The notes under the pieces are model-generated. The model saw nothing but the letters and a program-made list of their open reading frames with translations, had not been told where the DNA came from and did no database searches. Below, piece by piece: positions 1-8,419 of a DNA stretch of 64,000 nucleotides; positions within the stretch are counted from its first letter, which is position 1; every line of letters starts with the position of its first letter. Source of the stretch: SLRI01 sp942491185. GTDB lineage: Bacteria; Pseudomonadota; Alphaproteobacteria; Geminicoccales; Geminicoccaceae. The stretch lies in the NCBI GenBank assembly GCA_942491185.1, contig CALOAB010000010.1:62001-126000 (forward strand), in the 5' to 3' direction. The position numbers were made by a program, and so were the translations under genes.

Positions 1-618
1 CGCCCACATCTGGGCATCAGGCTCCGCGCTGGGCCGGCCGCGAGGACGCGCTCAGCGCCACCGAGGAGGCGGTCGGCCTCTATCGACGCCTCGCCCAGGA
101 CAGGCCCGACGCCTTCAACCCCGACCTCGCCATGAGCCTCAACAATCTGGGCATCAGGCTCGACGCGCTGGGCCGCCGCGAGGACGCGCTCAGCGCCACC
201 GAGGAGGCGGTCGACCTCTATCGCCGCCTCGCCCAGGACAGGCCCGACGCCTTCAACCCCGACCTCGCGAGCGAGCCTCAACAATCTGGGCAACAGGCTC
301 AACGCGCTGGGCCGCCGCGAGGACGCGCTCAGCGCCACCGAGGAGGCGGTCGCCATCCGCCGACGCCTCGCCCGGGACAGGCCCGACGCCTTCAACCCCG
401 ACCTCGCAGCCAGCCTCAACAATCTGGGCATCAGGCTCGACGCCCTCGGCCGACGCGAGGACGCGCTCAGCGCCACCGAGGAGGCGGTCGAAATCCGCCG
501 ACGCCTCGCCCGGGACAGGCCCGACGCCTTCAACCCCGACCTCGCGACGGCCTCAACAATCTGGGCAACGGGCTCGACGCGCTGGGCCGCCGCGACGACG
601 CGCTCAGCGCCACCGGGC
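1..618 (+). pseudogene. Degenerate array of 46-residue TPR repeats (protein fragment)
   Basis: At least four near-identical 138-bp units are seen, with the phase marker ccgaggaggcggtc at 61, 199, 338 and 476 and a diverged one at 613. Each unit encodes a repeat of the form LNNLG-x-RLDALGRREDALSATEEAV followed by RRLA-x-DRPDAFNPDLA, a tetratricopeptide-type (NLG class) helix pair used for protein-protein contacts. The spacing is 138, 139, 138 and 137, so one base has been gained near 270 and one lost near 548. The reading frame is therefore broken (open from 132 to about 268, then in other frames). No stop or C-terminal domain is present: the array ends abruptly at about 615, where it abuts the truncated YgiT gene. 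The left side continues off the window. I read it as the remnant of a large TPR protein gene. Confidence 0.8.
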
Positions 619-798
619 GGCGGTTTCGGCTTGGGCCAGGGCTGCTGGGGTCGTGGCTTCATCGATGTATTCTTCGCCGCAATTGTCGCAGACTTGGGCT
701 GGGACGTGGCGGACGACCATTGTCAGGGGGCCGCGCTCGAGGGTCAGCGTGGCGGTGCCGGGACGGGTCTCGCCGTTCTTGCAAACGGGGCATCTCAT
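604..798 (-). pseudogene. YgiT-type zinc-finger protein, C-terminally truncated
   Basis: The start at 798 gives a protein beginning MRCPVCKNGETRPG, with CPVC and CDNCGEEY motifs about 38 residues apart, the four-cysteine zinc site of YgiT-type (MqsA N-terminal-like) proteins. Family members are usually about 75 residues and often act as the antitoxin half of a toxin-antitoxin pair. This one is 64 residues and ends in ETAARWR exactly where the TPR repeat DNA begins, so its last ten or so residues have been replaced by recombination. I looked upstream (800-1100, minus strand) for the DUF4258/MqsR-like toxin that commonly precedes such genes and found none. It is an orphan and possibly non-functional. 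Confidence 0.7.
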
Positions 799-882
799 GG
801 CGTGCGCATTCTCTTGAAGCCGGGCCGCCAGCGGGCCGGGCTCGGCCGAAAGACGAGACGTCGGGGCGCGGTCATGGCCCAA

Positions 883-1248
883 GGACGAGGCTAACCGCGC
901 CAGTCCCCACTACCAAACCAAAAGTAAAGGAGGGTGAAGGGAGGCCAGCCTCCCTTCTCGGCTTCTCCCTCCCCTGTACCGCGGAGACGTAGATTCGAAG
1001 CCCTACCACCAGCGCATCGCAGCATGATCCCAGGCGCTCGCAGGCGTCGTCATGGCCCCGCCGGCCCACAAAATCCCCACCGCGTGTCTCGTTTTTGCCT
1101 TCGATCTGTGGCAATCAGTGCCGCGCGCGCCAACCGCGCTCCCGATTTCGCGACTTTCGGCCTGGGCTTCGCCCGGCCGGCACGCACCCGCATCGGTGAC
1201 GATCACGCAACCGCCCGGCCCTCGGTGGCCCGGCAGAACAGGAATGTC
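883..1248. other. Intergenic region without a recognisable gene
   Basis: The 366 bases between the truncated YgiT gene and the aldolase-like gene contain only overlapping GC-rich frames without family features. I see no convincing promoter, hairpin or repeat. The long open frame running through it from 934 is simply the upstream extension of the aldolase-like gene. Confidence 0.5.
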
Positions 1249-2259
1249 ATGGCCAAGAACCGCCTCGAGAAGAAGCTGCAACGCATCCGTCAGGATCCGA
1301 GCGGGGCGAAGGATTTCATCATTTGCGACGCCAAGGACGGCGACATGGGCGGCGGCATCCCGATGCCGGGTCCGGTGCTCGACAAGAAGGGCAAGCCCAC
1401 CGGCCGCTACAAGACGGCCGAGGACCATCTGGCCCAGGTGACAGCACTGGTCGAGCAGGACATTCTCGACATGACGCTGCTGTCGGTCGGCAATCTCGAC
1501 CGGCTGCTCGCCCGCGGTGTGTTCGCCAACAGCAAGATGGGCACCGCCATCCGCGCCAACGACACCACCGACATCTGGGGCCCCCGGCACAGCCGCTACA
1601 AGGAGCAGCCCTCGGTGCCGCACCGCACCGCGATGATCGAGCACGCGCATCGGCTGACCAATCTCGGCCTCTACTCGATCACCTTCATGAACGACGCCGA
1701 GACCGACGCCTTGGCCGGCGAGCTCTACCGCGAGTTCCGCATGGAGGCCGAGGCCTACGGCTTCAAGCACTTCCTCGAGGTCTTCAACCCCAACGTCTCC
1801 GGCGCCGGTGTCGGGCTGGGCGAGCTCGGCTCCGAGGAGATCGGCCAGTTCGTCAACGACAACATCGTCCGGGTCATCGCCGCCGTGCCGATGAGCCAGC
1901 GCCCCGAGTTCCTCAAAATTGTCTATAACGGCCCCAGGGCACTGGAAGAGCTGGTCGCCTACGATCCCTCGATCATCGTCGGCATCCTCGGCGGCGGTGC
2001 CGGCACCACCCGCGACACCTTCGAGCTGTTGAAGGCCTCGCAGAAGGGCGGCGCCCGGGTCGTCCTCTTCGGCCGCAAGATCAACCTCGCCGAGGACCCG
2101 CTCACCATCGTCGCGTGCATGCGCCGCATCGTCGAAGGCGACATCACGCCCAAGGACGCGGTCAAGGCCTACCACGACGCCTTGAAGAAGAAGAAGCTGG
2201 CGCCCAAGCGCCCGCTTGCCGATGACAACGAGGTCACCGAGGCCGTGCTCAAGCTCTGA
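1249..2259 (+). CDS. Class I aldolase-like TIM-barrel protein (DhnA/DeoC-type)
   Basis: 336 residues from ATG at 1249 (MAKNRLEKKLQRI). The frame is open to 934, but homology-like sequence starts only here. The protein begins with a KDFIICDAKDGDMGGG segment. The C-terminal half has ILGGGAGTTRDTFELL and GARVVLFGRKINLAED, the glycine-rich phosphate-binding end of class I aldolase barrels of the DhnA/FbaB type, followed by a helical tail (MRRIVEGDITPKDAVKAYH) common in that group. A substrate cannot be named; a lyase acting on a phosphorylated sugar or sugar-acid is inferred. The gene stands alone on the plus strand between the YgiT remnant and the repeat block, with no operon partner. Confidence is good for a real gene, moderate for the fold, low for the reaction. 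Confidence 0.65.
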   Translation: MAKNRLEKKLQRIRQDPSGAKDFIICDAKDGDMGGGIPMPGPVLDKKGKPTGRYKTAEDHLAQVTALVEQDILDMTLLSVGNLDRLLARGVFANSKMGTAIRANDTTDIWGPRHSRYKEQPSVPHRTAMIEHAHRLTNLGLYSITFMNDAETDALAGELYREFRMEAEAYGFKHFLEVFNPNVSGAGVGLGELGSEEIGQFVNDNIVRVIAAVPMSQRPEFLKIVYNGPRALEELVAYDPSIIVGILGGGAGTTRDTFELLKASQKGGARVVLFGRKINLAEDPLTIVACMRRIVEGDITPKDAVKAYHDALKKKKLAPKRPLADDNEVTEAVLKL

Positions 2260-2318
2260 GAACTCCCAGAATCGGGCCATAACGAACGCTTATGGATCGC
2301 CCGCCCAGAGCCACCCGC

Positions 2319-2462
2319 CGTTGCATATAGCGCAACGGCGGGTGGATTTTGTTGCGTATAGCGCAACGGAACCCGAGCCGCGTTGCATATAGCGCAACGA
2401 ACCCTGAGAAATGTCGCATATATCGACTCATTAGCGATGCTTATGTAGCGTATTTCGACTCA
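2319..2462. repeat. Tandem palindromic repeat, about 31-bp period, five units
   Basis: A 19-bp dyad of the form CGTTGC-(7)-GCAACG occurs at 2319-2337, 2350-2368 and 2381-2399, exactly 31 bp apart, each followed by a 12-bp variable spacer. Two diverged units follow at 2412-2430 and 2444-2462; these share TGT-x-GC and CGACTCA but have lost the dyad. The block lies between the 3' end of the aldolase-like gene and the 3' end of purS, so it would be in both transcripts' downstream regions. The period is too short, and repeats and spacers too similar in size, for a CRISPR array. Confidence 0.8.
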
Positions 2463-2472
2463 TTTGGGGCAA

Positions 2473-2574
2473 ACGAACCCGGGAACGAACCCGCGCAACG
2501 ACGAACGAACCCGAGATATCGACGAACGAACCCAGGAATCGAACGATCGAACCCGACCTCTCGGGGTCGAACCC
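2473..2574. repeat. CGAACCC-type short tandem repeat block
   Basis: The heptamer CGAACCC, usually preceded by A or T, recurs with its octamer starting at about 2473, 2485, 2505, 2526, 2547 and 2567, giving a period near 20-21 bp over most of the block. The same GAACCC core also sits in the spacers of the neighbouring palindromic block (2369 and 2399), so the two arrays appear to be related and to have grown by slippage or unequal exchange. No gene is visible here: the frames are low-complexity peptides with recurring RTNP-like words, a pattern I associate with intergenic repeats in alphaproteobacteria. Confidence 0.7.
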
Positions 2575-2748
2575 GGCGGCACTGTTTGTCGCACCCTGGG
2601 CGGCTGAGCCCGCCGTTTGCGCCCGAATCGGCTGGCGTTCGGCCGGCATGGCGGCGTGCCCGGCATGGCCAGGCATGGAATCGCCAATCGAACCCGAGCG
2701 CGGCTTGACCGCGGCGGCTTATCCGACTATATTCCTAGATACGAAGGA

Positions 2749-2991
2749 TCAGGGGAGCAGCTCGACCGCGTAGCTCTCGATCACCGGGTTGGCGAGCAGC
2801 TTCTCGCACATCTCGCGCACCCGCGCCTCGGCGGCGTCGCGGTCGGTCATGTCCAGCTCGAGCTCGATGACCTTGAGCTTGCGCAAGCCGTCGACCTCGG
2901 CGAAGCCCAGGCCTTGCAGCGAGCGTTGGATGGCCTGCGCCTCCGGGTCGAGGACGCCTGGACGAAAGCCGATGGTGATCTGGGCCTGCAT
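2749..2991 (-). CDS. purS: Phosphoribosylformylglycinamidine synthase subunit PurS
   Basis: 80 residues, the usual length. The sequence MQAQITIGFRPGVLDPEAQA and the central LGFAEVDGLRKLK segment are typical of PurS, the small scaffold that lets PurQ pass ammonia to PurL in step four of purine synthesis (FGAR to FGAM). It lies 25 bp downstream of purC on the same strand. In many bacteria purQ and purL follow directly, but here the next 490 bases hold only the repeat block and then a convergent gene, so the partner subunits must be elsewhere. Confidence 0.9.
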   Translation of the reverse strand: MQAQITIGFRPGVLDPEAQAIQRSLQGLGFAEVDGLRKLKVIELELDMTDRDAAEARVREMCEKLLANPVIESYAVELLP

Positions 2992-3016
2992 GGTGCCGCC
3001 TATTGGATGGTCCGGT

Positions 3017-3781
3017 CTATTGGATGGTCTCGGGCCCGCGCATGTCCCGGGGCCCGGCCTCAGGGAGGATGCCGAGCCGCCGCGCGATCTCCTGGTAGCC
3101 CTCCTCGACCTGGCCCAAATCCTGGCGGAAGCGGTCCTTGTCGAGGCGCTCGTTGGTCTTGACGTCCCAGAGCCGGCAATTGTCCGGGCTGATCTCGTCG
3201 GCGAGGATGATGCGCATGTCCTCGTCCTCCCAGAGCCGGCCGAACTCGAGCTTGAAGTCGACCAGCTTGAGCCCGACGCCGAGAAAGAGACCGGAAAGGA
3301 AGTCGTTGACGCGGAGCGCCATGTTCATGATCTCGTCGATTTCCTGGTACGACGCCCAGCCGAAGGCGGTGATGTGCTCCTCGGTCACCATGGGGTCGTT
3401 CAGCTCGTCGGCCTTGAGGTAGTACTCGACGATCGAGCGCGGCAGCATGGTGCCCTCCTCGATGTTGAGCCGCTTGCTCAGCTGGCCGGACGCGATGTTG
3501 CGGATCACCACCTCGATCGGGATGATCTCGACCTCGCGGATCAGCTGCTCACGCATGTTGAGCCGCCGCATGAAATGCGTCGGAATCCCGACATCCTGCA
3601 GCTTGACCATCAGATATTCCGAGATGCGATTGTTGAGCACCCCCTTGCCTGTAATAACAGCGTGCTTCTTGTTATTGAAAGCGGTGGCGTCATCTTTGAA
3701 ATACTGAATCAGCGTGCCGGATTCCGGGCCCTCGAAAAGAATTTTGGCTTTGCCCTCATAAACTTGCTTGCGCCGGGCCAT
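3017..3781 (-). CDS. purC: Phosphoribosylaminoimidazole-succinocarboxamide synthase (SAICAR synthetase)
   Basis: 254 residues, normal for the bacterial enzyme. It ligates aspartate to CAIR using ATP in de novo purine synthesis. The N-terminal KAKILFEGPESG nucleotide-binding segment, the FKDDATAFNNKK stretch and the conserved EVVIRNIASGQLSKRL motif are all present. ATG at 3781 starts at MARRKQVYEGKAK as in homologues. It heads a two-gene purC-purS transcript, with a candidate promoter at 3856-3884. The upstream neighbour (AIM24 family) is 145 bp away and probably a separate unit. Confidence 0.95.
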   Translation of the reverse strand: MARRKQVYEGKAKILFEGPESGTLIQYFKDDATAFNNKKHAVITGKGVLNNRISEYLMVKLQDVGIPTHFMRRLNMREQLIREVEIIPIEVVIRNIASGQLSKRLNIEEGTMLPRSIVEYYLKADELNDPMVTEEHITAFGWASYQEIDEIMNMALRVNDFLSGLFLGVGLKLVDFKLEFGRLWEDEDMRIILADEISPDNCRLWDVKTNERLDKDRFRQDLGQVEEGYQEIARRLGILPEAGPRDMRGPETIQ

Positions 3782-3855
3782 CTGCTCCGCCTCGGATACT
3801 TGGAACCGAAAACGGCGCCCGCATCTGAGCGCCGCTCCCTTCGTTCGGTATACAG

Positions 3856-3884
3856 CCTATAGCCGAGGCCCGTCGATCCCACAA
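3856..3884 (-). promoter_or_regulatory. Candidate sigma-70-type promoter of purC
   Basis: Read on the minus strand: a -35 like TTGTGG (3884-3879), a 17-bp spacer and a -10 like TATAGG (3861-3856), about 75 bp before the purC start. Both hexamers are imperfect, so this is a candidate only. Confidence 0.4.
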
Positions 3885-3926
3885 CAAACTGGGTTAATGA
3901 GCCAAGCGGGTTCGCAGCAGAACGGC

Positions 3927-4619
3927 TCAACGCGGCTCGAGCTCCTCCTCGTTCATGTCGTCCCGGCGACCGGTGACCGCACCCAGGATGCGGCGCTGCC
4001 AGTACGGGCTGCCGCAGATCAGCACCTTGCCGGTGCCGGAATATGTGCGCATCCAGCGGTGGCCGGAGAGGTAGTGACTGGCGAGGCTAGCAGCCGCCCG
4101 GCGCATCCGGTAGTTGAGCGAGCCGCTCCAGGCGATGACCAGCCGACCGTCGACCTTGACCTGCTGGTCGGTGAGCGTCAGCTCGCGAACCGGTCCGTAG
4201 GCATTGAGCGCCACCCGCCCCTCGCCGCTCACATGCAGCCGGAAATTGATCAGCCCGTCACCGGCCCAGAGCGACGTCCAGAACGGATCGCGGTGGATGC
4301 CGATCTGCACGGAGCCGTCCGAGGCCCAGTAGGCGCCCCGCTCGAGCACCCAGCCATCCCCCGCCAGATCGAAGATGTGATAGCCGCCGAGGCTGGCCTT
4401 GAGGTTGAGCTCGCCGGTCCCTGTGAACCGCGGCCGGATGAGCGACTGGTTGCCGACGGCGCAGCGAATGGCCTCGCCGACGCCCGGCAGGGGTGCCCGC
4501 AGCTCGATATCGCCGCTCATATAGGTGACCGCCCGACGCTCGGTGCGCACCGCCTCGTCGTCGAGCGTGATGCGCAGGAACCGCATGCCCTCGAGCTCGA
4601 TGATGTCGTAGCGGGCCAT
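3927..4619 (-). CDS. AIM24 family protein
   Basis: 230 residues with the glycine-rich beta-sandwich pattern of the AIM24/TIGR00266 family: GDIELRAPLPGVGEAIRCA near residue 35, then LNLKASLGGYHIF, a central WASDGSVQIG, and NFRLHVSGEGRVALNAYGP. The family is widespread and membrane- or mitochondrion-associated in eukaryotes; its biochemical role in bacteria is not established. There is no signal peptide or membrane segment. It follows the TAXI-type binding protein gene by 34 bp on the same strand and could be co-transcribed with it. The family call is good, the function unknown. Confidence 0.8.
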   Translation of the reverse strand: MARYDIIELEGMRFLRITLDDEAVRTERRAVTYMSGDIELRAPLPGVGEAIRCAVGNQSLIRPRFTGTGELNLKASLGGYHIFDLAGDGWVLERGAYWASDGSVQIGIHRDPFWTSLWAGDGLINFRLHVSGEGRVALNAYGPVRELTLTDQQVKVDGRLVIAWSGSLNYRMRRAAASLASHYLSGHRWMRTYSGTGKVLICGSPYWQRRILGAVTGRRDDMNEEELEPR

Positions 4620-4653
4620 CAGAGCGGCGCCACGGCCGAGGGCAGCTTCGACC

Positions 4654-5652
4654 TCACGGCAAGAGCCCGAGCTCGCGATAGGCGCGCTCGGCGCCCGGAT
4701 GCAAAGGCGCCGCCAGGACGGTCTCGGTCAAGGTCTCTCGATCGAGCTCGGCCAGGGTCGGGTGCAGGTCGTGCACCTCGTCGAGCCGCTCGAGCAGCTG
4801 CTTGGTCATGAGATAGACGACGTCATCGGCGACGTCGGCCCGGGTCACCAGTGCTGCATGGCTGCCGAAGCTGCGGACGTCGTCGGGCAGGCCGTAGGCG
4901 CTGCCCGGAATGTCGTGCATTTCGAGGTAGGGCCGCTCGGCGACAACGGCTTGCACCGCCGGCCCGTCGAGCGCCATGAGCTGTGCGCCGCAACGCTGCC
5001 GAACAGTCCGGACCAGCGTCGAGGGATGGCCGACGACCTCGAGGAATGCCGTGATCCGGCCATCGCACAGCGCGCTCGGCAAGGCGCTGCTGCGCAGCTC
5101 CAGTCGCCGTCCCACCCCAGCAGGTGCATCGAGATCGAGGGCTCTCATCAACATGTCGAAGCTGCTGCGTGATCCCGAGCCCGGATGGCCTTTGTTGACG
5201 GTTCGCTTCAGCAGCTCGACGGGATTGTCCACGGCGACCTGGCTGTCAACGACCAGGGTCGCCACCTCGATATGCAGCGGCATGATCGCCCGCAGATCGG
5301 TCATCGGCTTACCGGCCCAGCCGCCCACGCCGTTGTAGGCCTCGAACAGCACGTCACCCTGCAGGATGGCGAACTCGAGCTGATCGGCCTCGAGCATCCG
5401 CGAATTGTAGATCGAGCCTGCCGTCGATTCGACCGAGCAACGGAGACCGTGCTCGGTGCGATCGCGATTGATGATGCGGCACAGGCCACGGCCGATCGGG
5501 TAGTAGATGCCGCCGTAGGAGCCGGTGCCGATCGATACGAACGTGTCGCTGAGCCCATGCGCTGGCGCCGGCACGGCGAGCAGCATGAGCAGCGGCACGA
5601 GGACCAGTGCCTGCAGCCGGAAAAGACGCGCGCTCAAACGGCTAAGTTGCAC
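4654..5652 (-). CDS. TAXI family TRAP-type solute-binding protein
   Basis: 332 residues. An N-terminal signal peptide (hydrophobic core LQALVLVPLLMLLAVPAPA, probable cleavage near residue 33) exports it to the periplasm. The mature protein starts with FVSIGTGSYGGIYYPIGRGL, the hallmark of TAXI (TRAP-associated extracytoplasmic immunogenic) binding proteins, followed by STAGSIYNSRML and LEFAILQGDVLFEAYNG. TAXI proteins normally deliver ligand to fused DctQM TRAP permeases, but no permease gene is adjacent. Its start overlaps the end of the DUF4239 membrane-protein gene by 11 bp, so the two are translationally linked. The ligand is unknown. Confidence 0.9.
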   Translation of the reverse strand: MQLSRLSARLFRLQALVLVPLLMLLAVPAPAHGLSDTFVSIGTGSYGGIYYPIGRGLCRIINRDRTEHGLRCSVESTAGSIYNSRMLEADQLEFAILQGDVLFEAYNGVGGWAGKPMTDLRAIMPLHIEVATLVVDSQVAVDNPVELLKRTVNKGHPGSGSRSSFDMLMRALDLDAPAGVGRRLELRSSALPSALCDGRITAFLEVVGHPSTLVRTVRQRCGAQLMALDGPAVQAVVAERPYLEMHDIPGSAYGLPDDVRSFGSHAALVTRADVADDVVYLMTKQLLERLDEVHDLHPTLAELDRETLTETVLAAPLHPGAERAYRELGLLP

Positions 5653-6454
5653 GATCGTCCTCGCTCATCACCAAGTCATAGATCAGCTGAAAGTTGTCCG
5701 CACCGACGCCGAGCTCGCTGCGCAAGGGACGATCCATGGCCAGGATCACGAACAGCATCACGCCCAGGAAGAAGGAGACCAGGCCGCCCAGCAGGAGATG
5801 CGAGCGAAAACGCATGTCCAGCATCCAGAGCATCATCACGGTGATCCCCGCACCGATCGCTACGACATACCAAAGCACGCCCGGCAGCCGGATATCGACG
5901 GCCGCCAGGCGCTGGTGGCGCGCCGACGACACCTCGCTGAAGCCGCGAAACACCTGGCTGTGCAGGAGGTCTCCCGAGCGGGTCGAAGGCTCGTATTCGG
6001 CAAGCCGCCGCGCGATCAGTTGCAGTCGATTGGCACCGCCATAGGCGATCTCGCCTTGGCGATGCGCCGGGAAGTCCTCGTTGATGACGAAGAGCGTGTA
6101 GTCACGCAGCAGGAACTCGAGATCGCTGCGCAGCGGCTCGGGATAGGTCGAGAAGCTGCGGTAGAGAGAGCCTATTCCGGCCGCCTCGACATTGACCAGC
6201 TGCTTGACGTGCTCGGTGTTCTGGTAGGCAGCGACCGAGAGCAGCCCGAGCAACAGAGCGTAGAACAGACTGAAGCCACCGCTGGCATGGCTCACGAGAT
6301 CGTTGACCCGCGGCTCGGGCCGCAACCATGCCCAAAGAAATGGCCGCACGAAGATGAGGCCAACCCAGGTCACAGCGACCAGGAAGAGCGAGCAGTAGAG
6401 CATCAGCTGCAGCGCTGACAGGCGCTGCAGCCAATCGATCAGTTCTTCTGCCAC
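5642..6454 (-). CDS. DUF4239 (bestrophin-like domain) membrane protein
   Basis: 270 residues with two membrane-spanning blocks: residues about 15-40 (LMLYCSLFLVAVTWVGLIFV) with another hydrophobic stretch at about 60-75, and a C-terminal pair around 195-245 (WYVVAIGAGITVMMLWML and LVSFFLGVMLFVILAMD). The sequence VNDLVSHASGGFSLFYALLLG matches the DUF4239 pattern, a family proposed to resemble bestrophin channels. The 3' end overlaps the TAXI binding protein gene, so the two are probably made together, an unusual partner for a TAXI protein. Transport or sensing is inferred from context only. Confidence 0.75.
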   Translation of the reverse strand: MAEELIDWLQRLSALQLMLYCSLFLVAVTWVGLIFVRPFLWAWLRPEPRVNDLVSHASGGFSLFYALLLGLLSVAAYQNTEHVKQLVNVEAAGIGSLYRSFSTYPEPLRSDLEFLLRDYTLFVINEDFPAHRQGEIAYGGANRLQLIARRLAEYEPSTRSGDLLHSQVFRGFSEVSSARHQRLAAVDIRLPGVLWYVVAIGAGITVMMLWMLDMRFRSHLLLGGLVSFFLGVMLFVILAMDRPLRSELGVGADNFQLIYDLVMSEDDRAT

Positions 6455-6565
6455 GTGCCCACCGGCAGTTGCGGCCCCAAAAGCATGACGTTTCCTTGAT
6501 CAGCGGGGGAGAGATGGCAGCGCCAGCCCGGCTTGCCAACGGAAAATCACAGGCATCGGTGCCGC

Positions 6566-8267
6566 TTACGACTTGGGATCGTGCAGCCCGAGCCGGCGAA
6601 AATGGTTGGTGATCGGGTAGCGGCGGTCGCGGCCGAAAGCCTTCTGGGTGATCTTGACCCCCGGCGGCGCCTGCCGACGCTTGTATTCGGCGATGTCGAG
6701 CAAATTCGAGACCCGCCTGACCGCTTCCTCCGGGTGCCCGGCCTCGACCAGCTCGGCTGCCGAGCGGTCATCCTCGACCAACCCCTGCAAGATGGCATCG
6801 AGCACCGGATAGGGCGGCAACGAGTCCTCGTCTTTTTGATCCGCTCGCAGCTCGGCCGAGGGCGGCTTCTCGATGGTCCGCGCGGGCACGGCCATGCCTT
6901 CGGGCCCCAGGCAATCGGCAGGTCGGCTCTCGTTGCGATAGTGGCAGAGCGCGAAGACCGTCATCTTGTAGACGTCCTTCAGCACCGAGTAGCCGCCGCA
7001 CATATCGCCATAGAGCGTGGCATAGCCCACCGACATCTCCGACTTGTTGCCGGTGGTCAGCACCATCGAGCCCAGCTTGTTGGAGACCGCCATCAAGATC
7101 AGCCCACGGATGCGCGACTGGATGTTCTCCTCGGTGATGTCCGGCGGCCGATCGCCGAAGAGCGGGCCGAGCATGGCGCCGAACGCCTCGAAGGCGGGCT
7201 CGATCGCCACGCTGTCCAGGCGAATGCCCAGCAGCGCCGCCGAGTCCCGAGCATCCTCCAGGCTTTCCTCCGACGTGTAGCGGGACGGCATCATCAAGGC
7301 GTGCACCCGCTCGGCACCGAGCGCATCGACGGCAACGGCCGCGGACAGGCCGGAATCGACGCCGCCGGACAAGCCCAGCACGATGCCGGGGAAGCCGTTC
7401 TTCGCCACGTAGTCGCGAAGGCCCGAGGACCATCGCCCGATAGATGGCCTCCAGCGGCTCGGGCGGCGTCTCGATCTGGCGTTCGCCCGCCGGGCGCCAT
7501 TGCTCACCGTCACTGGTCCACTGGGTGAGCGTCAGCGCCGGCGTGAACCACGGCGCCTGGGCGACCAGCCGGCGATCGGCGTCGAGCGCGAACGAGGCGC
7601 CATCGAACACCAGCTCGTCCTGGCCGCCGACGAGGTTGAGGTAGATCAGCGGCAGGCCGGTTTCCGTCACCCGTGCCACGGCAAGTTGCACCCTGTCGTC
7701 CTGCTTGCCGGCCTCGAAGGGCGACGCATTGATGACGACCAAGAGCTCGGCACCGCTTTCCTCGAGCCCCTCGGCAACGTCGGGAAACCACATGTCCTCG
7801 CAGACCATGGCCCCGAAACGGATAGCGCCACCATCCTTGAGGTCGAGCCGCATCGGTCCGGGAATCGGCCCCGCGGCAAACACCCGCTTCTCGTCGAACA
7901 CCCCGTAATTCGGCAGCTCGTGCTTCGCCCGCCGCCCCTTGATCACACCGTCGGCCAGCAGGAAGACGCCATTGCGCGGGCGCTCTCCGGCCTCCGCCCA
8001 GGGAGCGCCAAGCAGGATGGCGGGCGCCCTCGCCGCCGTGTCCGCCGCCAGCGCATCGATCAGCGCCGCCGCGCGCTCCAGCAGCGCCGGCTTGAGCACC
8101 AGATCCTCGAGCGGGTAGCCGGTGAGCGCAAGCTCGGGAAACACGACGAGATCCGCGCCAGCAGAACGGGCGTCGGCATGAAGCCGCCTGATCAACGCCA
8201 GATTGCCGTCGAGGTCACCGACGGTGGGATTGCACTGTGCTAGGGCGATCGTGAGCGTGCTCGACAC
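6566..8267 (-). pseudogene. nadE: Glutamine-dependent NAD+ synthetase with an apparent frameshift
   Basis: The N-terminal nitrilase-type amidase domain starts at GTG 8267, with AAGGA about six bases upstream. It carries the Glu in FPELALTGYP, the Lys region AKHELPNYGVFDE and the Cys in MVCEDMWFP. The C-terminal synthetase domain has the ATP-pyrophosphatase loop SGGVDS and the TTGNKSEMSVGYATLYGDM segment. The two halves lie in different frames: the first reads to ...AIYRAMVLG and the second continues as LRDYVAKNGFPG. The switch falls in the run ggccc at 7420-7424, one base too many. Removing it would give a normal enzyme of about 566 residues. It makes NAD+ from deamido-NAD+ with glutamine or ammonia. 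Since the enzyme is usually essential, a sequence error is as likely as true loss. Confidence 0.85.
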
Positions 8268-8419
8268 GGGCGGGCGTCCTTCGATCCGGTCACGCAATTC
8301 TGTTGACCGACCTTGTGATCCTGCAGCTATCTCTAGCCGCGCGCCGGGCAAGGCACCAGTCGCTCCAGGGTCGCCGGACGGTCACGGCTGCGCATGGCCG
8401 ATAGAGTGAGGGAGTTCGC

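Noticed and set aside
800..1114. Toxin partner for the YgiT-type gene
   Set aside because: Minus-strand frames here show no DUF4258/MqsR-like features.
1003..2280. 425-codon minus-strand frame opposite the aldolase-like gene
   Set aside because: Codon pattern and composition are those of a GC-rich antisense shadow; the plus strand has clear class I aldolase motifs.
2319..2574. CRISPR array
   Set aside because: Period of 31 bp or less, spacers of about 12 bp, repeats drifting in sequence, and no cas genes.
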